From the NCBI GenBank assembly GCA_900557405.1, contig USSF01000026.1, forward strand, positions 1 through 29,225: 29,225 bases of DNA, read 5' to 3'. This document shows positions 16,883 to 25,600 of the stretch, piece by piece; the stretch's first letter is position 1, and the number at the start of each line of letters is the position of its first letter. Under the pieces are notes generated by a model. It had not been told where the DNA came from, did not search any database, and worked only from the letters and a program-made list of their open reading frames with translations. Origin of the DNA: an uncultured Prevotella sp. (GTDB lineage Bacteria; Bacteroidota; Bacteroidia; Bacteroidales; Bacteroidaceae). The translations under genes were made by a program, and so were the position numbers.

Positions 16883-16938
16883 CAGCCGGAAAATTACTTG
16901 GAAATTACTAACCGAATAATAACTTCAAAACAAAAAAA

Positions 16939-18825
16939 ATGAGATTGAGATTCTTTGCGGCAGCCGCTTTGGCTGCATGCGCGGCGTTGTGTGCGGACGC
17001 ACGCAAGGTTCACACCATCGGCGATTCCACGATGGCCACCTACGACGAGAACACCACCATCACGAGAGGATGGGGACAGATGTTCCAACAGTTCTTCAAG
17101 GGCGACATCACGGTGAACAACCGTGCCAAGAACGGAGCCAGCAGCAAGAGCTTCTATATGGAAGCCCCATACTGGCAGTCGGTCAAGAAGCAGATACAGG
17201 CCGGTGACTACGTGCTCATTCAGTTTGCCCACAACGACGAGAAGAGCGGCGGATGCGACGGCGACGAACTGAAGGCATACTACAAGAGCATCGGCGACGA
17301 CGCCAAGGCCAACTCCACCGACTACCGCGGAACCACGGCAAGCGGCACCTACAAGGAATACCTGCGCAAGTATGTCAATGAGACGCGCGCCCTGGGAGCC
17401 ACACCGGTACTTGTGGGTGCGATATGCAGGAAATACTTCTCCGGAAACACGATTCGCAGAAACGGCCGCCACGACCTCGGCGACAACTTCAGCCTCATCA
17501 AGGACGGCAAGTACACCACCGGCAACAAGGTGGGCGAAGACGACCATACATACGACTATCCTTACCAGATGAAGCAGGTGGCAGAGGAGATGGGAGTGCA
17601 GTATCTCGACCTCACCACTGCCACAAAGGAGCTTTATGAAAGCTACGGCGACGCCAAGGCAAACGAACTGCTCTTCGACGGAAACGGCAGCACCCACACC
17701 TCGGCCATGGGCGCAACGCTGATTGCACGCCTCGCCGCACAGCTGATGCAGAAGGCAGGCATCCTGACGGAGAACATCAATCTGACGAGCGACCTCAGCG
17801 TGAACCCGTCCACTCTGGATTTCGGACAGGCCTATAAGGGACAGACCGTGGTGCGCGACCTGCAGATCAACGGTTTCGACCTCACCCCTGCCGAGGGCAC
17901 GGTGAGCATCACTGCAAGCGACGGCATACAGGTGTCTGCCGACGGAACAAGCTTCGGTCCCTCTGCCACCCTCAGCTACAAGGGCGGCAATATGATCGCT
18001 TCGGTGAAGGTGAGCTATGAGTTTGCCGCCGCAGGCGACATCAACGGAAGCATCACCGTGACGAGCGGCGACAAGAGCGTATCGGTTCCAGTCACCGGCA
18101 AATGCATCGAACTGGCTGCCGGCGTTGCCACATCAGCCTACTGGCGTCTGGAGAAGGACGACGCCTGCGTTACCGAAGGTCCTGTGACTGTTCTGGGCGA
18201 GAGCTACAGCGAGATGAAGCTGCAGAAGTATTCCGCCCCCAACGCCAACACCACATGGCCTGAAGGAACAGGCTTTGACGCCACACGCAAAGTGCAGCGC
18301 AACATCATCGAGGGCGAGACATGGCCTGCCGGCGAAATCGACGAGGTGTCGACCCGCTGGATTGAGTTTGCCGTGAAGCCCGCAAAGGGAACAACATTCA
18401 ATGTCAATGAGATTAGCATGTATGTGTGCGGTTGCGGAGGAAACGGAATGCGCTGCAAGATATACTATTCAAAGGAGGAAAACTTCGCAAATGCCGTGAA
18501 CATCGCCGACTTCTCCGGTTCGATGAAGGCAAACGACATGATGGAGGTAAAGGCGACACCAGTGCTTGAACTCAAAGAGAATGAGACATTGCGCGTACGT
18601 ATCTATCCTTGGTATAATGGTTCAGCCACTGGAAAGACCATCTGCGTCAGTGATGTGAAGATTGGTGGCGTTGCAGTGGACGGTTCCACTGGCGTAAAAA
18701 CTCTGGAGAACAACAAGAAGACCTCTGCCACCTATTATAATATATATGGCATGCGCCAAAACGGTATGAAGAAAGGACTGAATATCGTGGTGGGAAACGG
18801 AACAGCCAAGAAGATAATGAAATAA
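16939..18825 (+). CDS. Secreted CE12-type pectin/rhamnogalacturonan acetylesterase
   Basis: A 628-residue exported SGNH hydrolase. After a signal peptide ending near CADA (residue 21), the SGNH domain (about 22-275) carries GDST (nucleophile S30), a GAS-type block around residue 66, FAHND (N99) and DGNGSTHTS (D247, H253). In most CE12 enzymes the last pair is DxxH; here three extra residues separate D and H. Residues about 280-375 form a beta-sandwich (Ig/BACON-like), and about 390-580 a second beta-rich domain that may bind carbohydrate. The C terminus (YYNIYGMRQNG, then GLNIVVGNG, ending KKIMK) resembles a type IX secretion tail, so surface display is likely. It would remove acetyl groups from rhamnogalacturonan or homogalacturonan. 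The CE8 gene begins 10 bp downstream, so they form an operon. Confidence 0.88.
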   Translation: MRLRFFAAAALAACAALCADARKVHTIGDSTMATYDENTTITRGWGQMFQQFFKGDITVNNRAKNGASSKSFYMEAPYWQSVKKQIQAGDYVLIQFAHNDEKSGGCDGDELKAYYKSIGDDAKANSTDYRGTTASGTYKEYLRKYVNETRALGATPVLVGAICRKYFSGNTIRRNGRHDLGDNFSLIKDGKYTTGNKVGEDDHTYDYPYQMKQVAEEMGVQYLDLTTATKELYESYGDAKANELLFDGNGSTHTSAMGATLIARLAAQLMQKAGILTENINLTSDLSVNPSTLDFGQAYKGQTVVRDLQINGFDLTPAEGTVSITASDGIQVSADGTSFGPSATLSYKGGNMIASVKVSYEFAAAGDINGSITVTSGDKSVSVPVTGKCIELAAGVATSAYWRLEKDDACVTEGPVTVLGESYSEMKLQKYSAPNANTTWPEGTGFDATRKVQRNIIEGETWPAGEIDEVSTRWIEFAVKPAKGTTFNVNEISMYVCGCGGNGMRCKIYYSKEENFANAVNIADFSGSMKANDMMEVKATPVLELKENETLRVRIYPWYNGSATGKTICVSDVKIGGVAVDGSTGVKTLENNKKTSATYYNIYGMRQNGMKKGLNIVVGNGTAKKIMK

Positions 18826-18835
18826 ATAACGGATA

Positions 18836-21800
18836 ATGAAAAATACAAGAATCCTAACAGTCATAGCCTCTGTACTTGTCGCATGGATGGGACTGGGCTA
18901 TGCAATGGCAGAAGGAGCCATCAGCGCCAAGGATGCCACCATCAAGTGGGCTTTTGACAAAAGCGGGGATAATCCTTCAGCAGCAGACGTGTCAGAACCT
19001 GCTGCAATATCAACAACAAGCTTCTCGCTTGGCAGTAAATTGTATTTCAACGGAAAGCAGGGAGACCTGTCAAAGCTTAACCCTACCGAAAAGATTGGCA
19101 ATGCAAGGGATGAGGCTTCGTATGTGGCTTTCTCTATCGTTACGAAGAAAGGAATAAACTTCACTCCAAAGAAACTTACATTCAACTCTCAAAAGTGCGG
19201 TACAAGTGGAGGAGTGCTTGATGTAGTGGCAAAGTATGGCGACAATACAGTGGAGCTGCTCAAGGGCTTTAATCCGGAACGTAATTCAGCATCTTCGTCG
19301 GATATAGAACTGACAGCGTTGCAGACCATCAGCGGAAAGGTGGAACTGTATTTCTATGTCTACAATCTTGCAAACAACAAGCAGCTGGCTCTCGGCAATA
19401 TCGTTGTGACAGGTGATTTGAACGGTACACCGATAAGCGTTCCTGTCTATACTCTCAGCGTGAAGTCTGCAGATGAAACAGCTGGCACACTTAGCGTTAC
19501 CCCGGCAGGAGACAAGTTTGACGAAGGTACACGCATCACTGTAAGTACAACCGAAAACTTCGGCTATCATTTCCAGGCATGGGTTGACGACAACAACACT
19601 GTCGTCTCTACAGAGAACCCTTATTCTTTCGAACTGAATGCGAACACATCCCTTACTGCTACATATATAAAGAATGAAGTGTATGCCTTGAACGTGAAGC
19701 TCGAAGGAGGTGCCAATGCAAACCTCGTGCAGTTCTCGCCAGCAGGCAACGTGGTAAACGGTGTACACTACTATGAATCAGGAACAGACGTGAAGCTTAC
19801 CGCCCTGAACAACCGTATCCTTACGTTCACAAGCTGGGAGGACAACTCTACATCGATGGAGCGCGAGGTGAGGATGGACGGAGAGAAGAGCCTGACTGCC
19901 AACTTCTCCAGTACAGACTATATCGTAGGTTGGGACCTCTATAGCGACAATCCTTCATCCGAGCGCGCCGCCGACTACAAGGCTGAGAGCGACAATGCAG
20001 GACTGTTGTCTTTGCGCAATGCCGCTGGCAACACGTCAAGCTGGCTTGCCTGTGGTTCCCAAAAGGGAGGACAGAACGGCAAGTATGCAGCCCGCTGCTG
20101 GAAGAAGCTCTCTGATAAGTATTATTTCGAAATATCCTTCTCTACCATAGGCTATTCCGCAGTGAAGCTCTCTGCAGCTGTCGGTGACGACTTCAATGCT
20201 CATAGCATCGTAAACGCAGAATATTCTGTTGACGGTACAACATACACAAAGTTCGGCACTTATAATCTTCCTGCCCGTGGATGGGACTCTCAGGAGTTTG
20301 AACTGCCTGCCGAAGCTGCCGGACAGCAGTCGGTACGCGTTCGCTTCCTGCCAGACTATGACTCTCCGCTCGTCGGCTCTGCTGGTGATTATGACGGACT
20401 TGCCGTGGCGGAGATCTTTGTGCTTGCAGACAAGGAAACTGTAAATGATAATGAAGTCCCGAAACTCCTGTCTTCTATTCCTGCAGACAAGTCTACGGGA
20501 GCAACGGCAAACGGTTCCGTTATCCTGACATTCGATGAGAAAGTAGTAGCGGCAGAGAACAGCACGGCTACTCTCGGTGCGGAGACCCTTAAGCCTACAG
20601 TAAGCGGCAAGACCGTAGTCTATCAGTACAGCGGACTGAAGTATTCTACATCTTATACATTCAAGCTTCCGGCAGGAATGATTCTCGACCGCAGCGGCAA
20701 CGCTTTCGGCGGAACGGAATTCAGCTTCACTACGATGGACCGCAAGCAGCCGGAGGCAAAGGTTTATGATGCTGTCGTGGCGCAAGACGGTACCGGCGAC
20801 TACACCACAGTGCAGGCTGCTATAGATGCGGCACCGGCAAATCGTGTGAAGCCGTGGCTCATCTTCATCAAGGAGGGTAAATACAAGGAGCACGTAGACC
20901 TGCCGGCCAACAAGCCTTATCTATACTTCATCGGCCAGGGACGCGACAAGGTGTTCATCAGTGACGACAAGCTCTGCGGCGGAAGCAATGCGCTGTCCGT
21001 TGACAAGGGAGCAACCTTTGTGGCTCATGCAGCGAATCTGTATTTTGAAGGACTTAGTTTCGTAAACTCATACGGAGTGGAGAAGAACGATGGTCCGCAA
21101 GCTCTTGCCCTGAACACAGAGAACGACCGTATCGTGTTCAATAAGGTTGGTATGTACAGCTATCAGGACACATGGATTACAACAAGCAAGTCTAACTATC
21201 GCCACTACGTGAAGGATTCCTTCATTGAGGGTGCCGTTGACTTCATCTATAACAGCGGTAACGTATATTTCGACAACGACACACTGAACATCGTGCGTAA
21301 GAGCGGAGGCTATATCGTGGCTCCTTCTCATCAGAAGGATGTGGAATGGGGTTATGTCTTCATGAACAATGTCATCACTGCCCCTGGCGTTCCGTCGGAG
21401 ACAGACGTATGGTTAGGCAGACCATGGCACAACTTCCCGAAGACTGTGTTTATCAATACCAAGGCGGAGGTTACTATTCCGGCAAAGGGATGGTATGACA
21501 CGATGGGCGGACTGCCTGTCCTGTGGGCGGACTACAACACCGTTGACGGCGACGGCAACCCTGTAGACCTCTCTCATCGTCAGGATACATACTGGTATAA
21601 GGATGCAAGCGGCAATCGTGTGGAAGGTAAGGCTAAAAACTATCTGACTGACGAAGAGGCTGCACAGTATACAGTAAAGAACGTTCTCTCGGGTGACGAC
21701 AACTGGCAACCGGAACTGCTCACCGAGGCTTGCGCTGCACCTGAGGCTAAGGTAAACGGCGGTAGGATTGAATGGAGCGCCGTGCCATACGCCATCTGTT

Positions 21801-22084
21801 ACGTGATAACGAAGAACGGAAAGGTTGAGGGCTTCACTACAGCCACATCTTGTGAGTATGCCGAGGGCAACACCTACGCCATCCAGGCTGCCAACGAATA
21901 CGGCGGACTGAGCAAGGTCTCTCCTGTAGGTCCGGCCTCTGCAATCAGCACTCCTGCAGCGGCTGATGCCCCATTCAGCGCCAAGGCTGTATACTCGGTT
22001 GACGGCAAGCGCCGCACTGCCGCAGCCTCCGGCATCAACATCCTCACCGACGGTCAGTCCGCACGCAAGGTGATGATGAAATAA
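18836..22084 (+). CDS. Secreted multidomain CE8 pectin methylesterase
   Basis: A 1082-residue exported enzyme with a signal peptide to about residue 26. Domains in order: a beta-sandwich (about 30-200); two divergent InlB-like repeats (about 205-278 and 279-360, e.g. GYHFQAWVDDNNTVVSTENP); another beta-sandwich (about 363-540); a Big_5-type Ig-like domain (about 545-640, SSIPADKSTGATANG); the CE8 beta-helix (about 645-965); an FnIII-like segment; and a type IX-like tail (VYSVDGKRR, ending KVMMK). The CE8 active site is intact: DGTGDYTTVQAAIDAAP, Q755 in GPQAL, D778 in YQDTW, D802 in AVDFIY and R862 with W864 in LGRPW. It hydrolyses methyl esters of homogalacturonan, exposing it to GH28. It is the second gene of the operon and ends before a strong terminator. 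Typical bacterial CE8 enzymes are about 300-400 residues, so the N-terminal add-ons are large. Confidence 0.92.
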   Translation: MKNTRILTVIASVLVAWMGLGYAMAEGAISAKDATIKWAFDKSGDNPSAADVSEPAAISTTSFSLGSKLYFNGKQGDLSKLNPTEKIGNARDEASYVAFSIVTKKGINFTPKKLTFNSQKCGTSGGVLDVVAKYGDNTVELLKGFNPERNSASSSDIELTALQTISGKVELYFYVYNLANNKQLALGNIVVTGDLNGTPISVPVYTLSVKSADETAGTLSVTPAGDKFDEGTRITVSTTENFGYHFQAWVDDNNTVVSTENPYSFELNANTSLTATYIKNEVYALNVKLEGGANANLVQFSPAGNVVNGVHYYESGTDVKLTALNNRILTFTSWEDNSTSMEREVRMDGEKSLTANFSSTDYIVGWDLYSDNPSSERAADYKAESDNAGLLSLRNAAGNTSSWLACGSQKGGQNGKYAARCWKKLSDKYYFEISFSTIGYSAVKLSAAVGDDFNAHSIVNAEYSVDGTTYTKFGTYNLPARGWDSQEFELPAEAAGQQSVRVRFLPDYDSPLVGSAGDYDGLAVAEIFVLADKETVNDNEVPKLLSSIPADKSTGATANGSVILTFDEKVVAAENSTATLGAETLKPTVSGKTVVYQYSGLKYSTSYTFKLPAGMILDRSGNAFGGTEFSFTTMDRKQPEAKVYDAVVAQDGTGDYTTVQAAIDAAPANRVKPWLIFIKEGKYKEHVDLPANKPYLYFIGQGRDKVFISDDKLCGGSNALSVDKGATFVAHAANLYFEGLSFVNSYGVEKNDGPQALALNTENDRIVFNKVGMYSYQDTWITTSKSNYRHYVKDSFIEGAVDFIYNSGNVYFDNDTLNIVRKSGGYIVAPSHQKDVEWGYVFMNNVITAPGVPSETDVWLGRPWHNFPKTVFINTKAEVTIPAKGWYDTMGGLPVLWADYNTVDGDGNPVDLSHRQDTYWYKDASGNRVEGKAKNYLTDEEAAQYTVKNVLSGDDNWQPELLTEACAAPEAKVNGGRIEWSAVPYAICYVITKNGKVEGFTTATSCEYAEGNTYAIQAANEYGGLSKVSPVGPASAISTPAAADAPFSAKAVYSVDGKRRTAAASGINILTDGQSARKVMMK

Positions 22085-22131
22085 GGAAAAACAGAAGTTA
22101 GCAGATTGGCATATATATTTTAGTTAACCTA

Positions 22132-22171
22132 ACGGGAACTCCATGTGATATGGGGTTCTCGTTCTTTTTTT
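22132..22171 (+). terminator. Intrinsic terminator of the CE12-CE8 operon
   Basis: A 13-bp stem (ACGGGAACTCCAT with ATGGGGTTCTCGT, two G-U pairs) with a 5-base loop is followed by TCTTTTTTT. It lies about 50 bp past the CE8 stop codon. Confidence 0.9.
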
Positions 22172-22239
22172 CCCAGAAGCAGGCTATATGCCTTGAACAT
22201 TCATCAGTAATTGTCCGGATTCCGGTATCATCCCGGGCA

Positions 22240-22356
22240 GTATAGCTATGGTATACCGGTCGTATAGCATAGTCACACTGACAGTACTTGCATTGGATTA
22301 CTCCAGTACTTCTATTGGATTACTCCAGTACTTCTATCCGAATCTATAAAAGTACT
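22240..22356. repeat. Helically phased GTA-repeat array with a 22-bp tandem duplication
   Basis: In the 22085-22683 gap, GTATAGC, GTATACC and GTATAGC begin at 22240, 22251 and 22262, exactly 11 bp apart. AGTACT then recurs at 22283, 22305 and 22327 (22-bp steps) and at 22351. The 22-bp units at 22292-22313 and 22314-22335 are identical. The array lies between the CE8 terminator and the promoter of the 1673-residue gene. It could be a phased protein-binding array or a decayed minisatellite. The rest of the gap has GTCAAC-type words near 22390, an AT-rich stretch and the leader. Confidence 0.65.
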
Positions 22357-22514
22357 GGCTCATGCTTCCCGCCAACCCCCCTTCCTCATCAACTCGTCAA
22401 CCCCTTTCCTTGTCAACTTGCTCACTAAAGACAATGTAAACGTTTGTGTTCGCTTTTTATTTAAATAATTGTTAAATTGATAAGTGTAAAGGAACAAGTT
22501 TAATAGAAATGTAA

Positions 22515-22522
22515 TAATTTTG
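22515..22522 (+). promoter_or_regulatory. -7 box for the 1673-residue surface protein gene
   Basis: TAATTTTG followed by CA resembles the box at 16875 and lies about 170 bp before the start codon. Both leaders also contain a nearby ACTAAC word. No -33 TTG is found at 19-21 bases. The leader of about 155 nt shows no obvious strong structure. Confidence 0.5.
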
Positions 22523-22683
22523 CAACGCTAATTAAAAAAATACTAACAGACATACGAAAAGCTATATGTCGAACTAAAACAAAGCTATCTGAGGAGTTAA
22601 CGTATTGAGGGAACAATCGTGAAACTACTATCAGGTCTACTAAACTTAATCTATGATGTAATAAAAACTGGGTTACAATAACG

Positions 22684-25600
22684 ATGAAGACATTTATGGA
22701 AGGAAAGCTGACAGCTTTCAGAGGCATCATCATGCTAATGCTGATGATGTGCGCAGGACTTGTGGCCAAAGCCCAAGGGAACGCAGTGACTAAACAAAAG
22801 CCGTGTATCTATATCGGTCTTAACGGAAAGGACGGATATGGAGATAAGAGCAAAGGCGAAAAGGCAACGTATCTCAATGACACCAAGTTCATTGAGCCGG
22901 CAGTCGTCGTGTATGAAAACGACAAGAATCAGACACGGGTGACAAACCGCTTCTACCTCTCGTATTACCTTACGAGCGAGACCACAGACGGAACAAAAGG
23001 CACCAACGTAGTGGAAAAAGGCGAGACATGGAATGTTGACGCAGCTACAGGAACAAGAGTGAACACTCGCTATGGCGACATCGAGACAGGACACTCGGCT
23101 GGCGTAGTATACGTTCATGTGAAAGCTGTGCCGTCAGACCGTTACACAAACATGTTTGAAGAGGCGGAAGCAACATACCGCATCACTCTGAACAAGGTAC
23201 AGGCTGAAGCACCGGTAAGGGTAGTGCCGGAGTTCGTTACCGACGAGACATACCGCAAAGGTTGGTATGCCGCTACAGGAACTACAATATCTCTCCCGAA
23301 ATTCAAAATCAACTACAATACAACCGACAATAACGGCAACGCGCTCACCGTGGACATCACAAAGAGATTCACCGTGACGGCAACGGTAATGGACGGGTCA
23401 GAGGGACTGGCTACGGTTGCGAGCTATGACTACAACAGTCTGGAGAAAGGCAACGAAAAACTGAACACCACTGTCATCAACACCGGCAGCACAGCCGGAG
23501 TGGCAAAGATAAGATTCTCTTTTACACCTCTCTATAATAATGCATACGACAATATAGATGATGTAGTGTTAGACCTGAATATCGTTGACGAGAAGGTTTC
23601 ACCGAAACTCATCTTCGCCGACACAAAGCAGCTGGCATATACCGGAATGCAGAACATGAGCATGCAGAGGCCTACGGTATACGACCAGTTCGGAAACGAC
23701 ATCACGCCTACGGTTTCTTACACCGACAACAGCAAGCCGCTGTGGATAGCATGGTCTGTAGCACCGCTGGCTGCAGGCAAGACGATGCATACGCCTAACG
23801 GGTGGCTGACCCCTCTTATGTCGGAACAGGGCACGCAGACCCCTCCTGAGAACATCACTGTATTCTGGAATGCTGGAGTTACAGCATACGATCCGGACAA
23901 TCTGAATTCCGGCGACGTACCATTCCAGACAGGCGTCCGCCGCAATGAGTTCGTGGCGTGCGACATGTCGAACCGCGATGCCGCGATGAAGACCTGCAAG
24001 CTTGGTTTGTATTCAGTAAATGTTTACTGCCAGGTTTATCCCAACGTTTATAACGAAACTGCAAAGGCGAAATACAATGCGTCTGAGGACAAATACGAAT
24101 TTGAGATAAAGCCGCGCCCCGTGAGGATAAAGCTCACTCCCGACGTGAAGGACGTGAACATAACGAAGGACACGAAGATAAACATGCAGAACCGCTTTGA
24201 GGTTATCGGTGTATATGTGCCTGAAATCGACGATACGAAATTAAATAAGGACAAAGGTGAGCGGTATGAGCTTCGCCATAATTCCGAAGCAGCCGACTTC
24301 GGATGCGAATACACCATAAAGTTCAAGAGAGGAGATGTACAAATCGACAATTATCCTTATGACGACGCAGACCACCATATCGTAGTAGACAAGGACGGGA
24401 ACAGAATCAGCGACCCCAACAGCTACAATGGCGAAAAGTGGGACATATACTGGTCTGTAAAGGGTCATAATACTGATTCGAACTGGACTCTGACGTTCCT
24501 CAAGACGGGAAATGTCGACCTGACCTATTCCATGTATCCATACAATATCGGATATTTCGAGGATGGCACAGGAACTACAACCGTAAACGAGACCTTCAAC
24601 ATTCAGGATAAGGTAACTCCTACCATCACAGTCACTCCAGACCCAATCATCATCTACACGAGCGACAAGGACTTCCCTACACAGCCTAACATTACGGTGA
24701 CTGACGGTTTGGGCAACGACATACAGAAATATTATGATCTGAAGCTTTCTGACGAATCAAAGAAGAAGTTAAAGGATGCAGGAATAACCATTGATGATAA
24801 AGGCGACTTCATTATCTCTAAAAAACCTGTAAATGGCGACTATTCAGACCTTACATTCATAGCAACTCCAAAAGAAGAATATAAGGACAAATACAATGAG
24901 GGCAAGACTACATTCAGAATCATTGTAAAGGACCTTGGTCAGGAGCAGCGCTTCTCTTGGGCTGTATTCGACAAAAACGGAAACCACATCGGTACCGGTA
25001 AGGACAACATCCCAACCGAAGACCACGTTCACGGCAAGCTCGTACTTACTGGTGCCGGCGTAGTGAACGGAGGTTATACTATCGATGCCATCCCGGGACT
25101 CACGGTACAGTTCGGAAAGCTTGCAGAGGCTACAGGCGACAGTGCGACAGTGGAAGACCCATGGATTGCCAAGGCAAGTGCGGAAGACAATAACAAGGTC
25201 GTTATATATGGCGACCCTGTAGAGATTGACCGCAAGACAGGTCTGCCTGTAGACGGTACCTTCTATATCCTCACTCCGCGCACCAACGGATTCCTCACTA
25301 TTGACGCCAAGTTCAAGGCCGGCAACAATATCGTGCTTACGGATGCCAAGGGCAAGGAGAAGCAGTATATCGACGTGAAGGCGACAGAGAAGAAGCCTGT
25401 GCAGTTCCGTTATCCTATCTTCGCCAACACCACATACTATCTGTATAACGAGGGCGACGCCGACTCATACGAGCCTCTGAAGATACATGGTATCAGCTTC
25501 GAGCCGGGCTTCATCACCCTGCGCAACGACATGAAGCCTATCGAGAGCGCCACGGCATACGCCAACGGCTATGCCGGAGCACTGCCTACATTGACAAGCA

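Noticed and set aside
16894..17697. A 267-codon open frame antisense to the CE12 gene
   Set aside because: It overlaps the signal peptide and catalytic core of a clear enzyme and shows no domain of its own.
22240..22356. CRISPR-like interpretation of the phased repeats
   Set aside because: Units are directly adjacent or spaced by single helical turns with no unique 30-bp spacers, and no cas genes are present.
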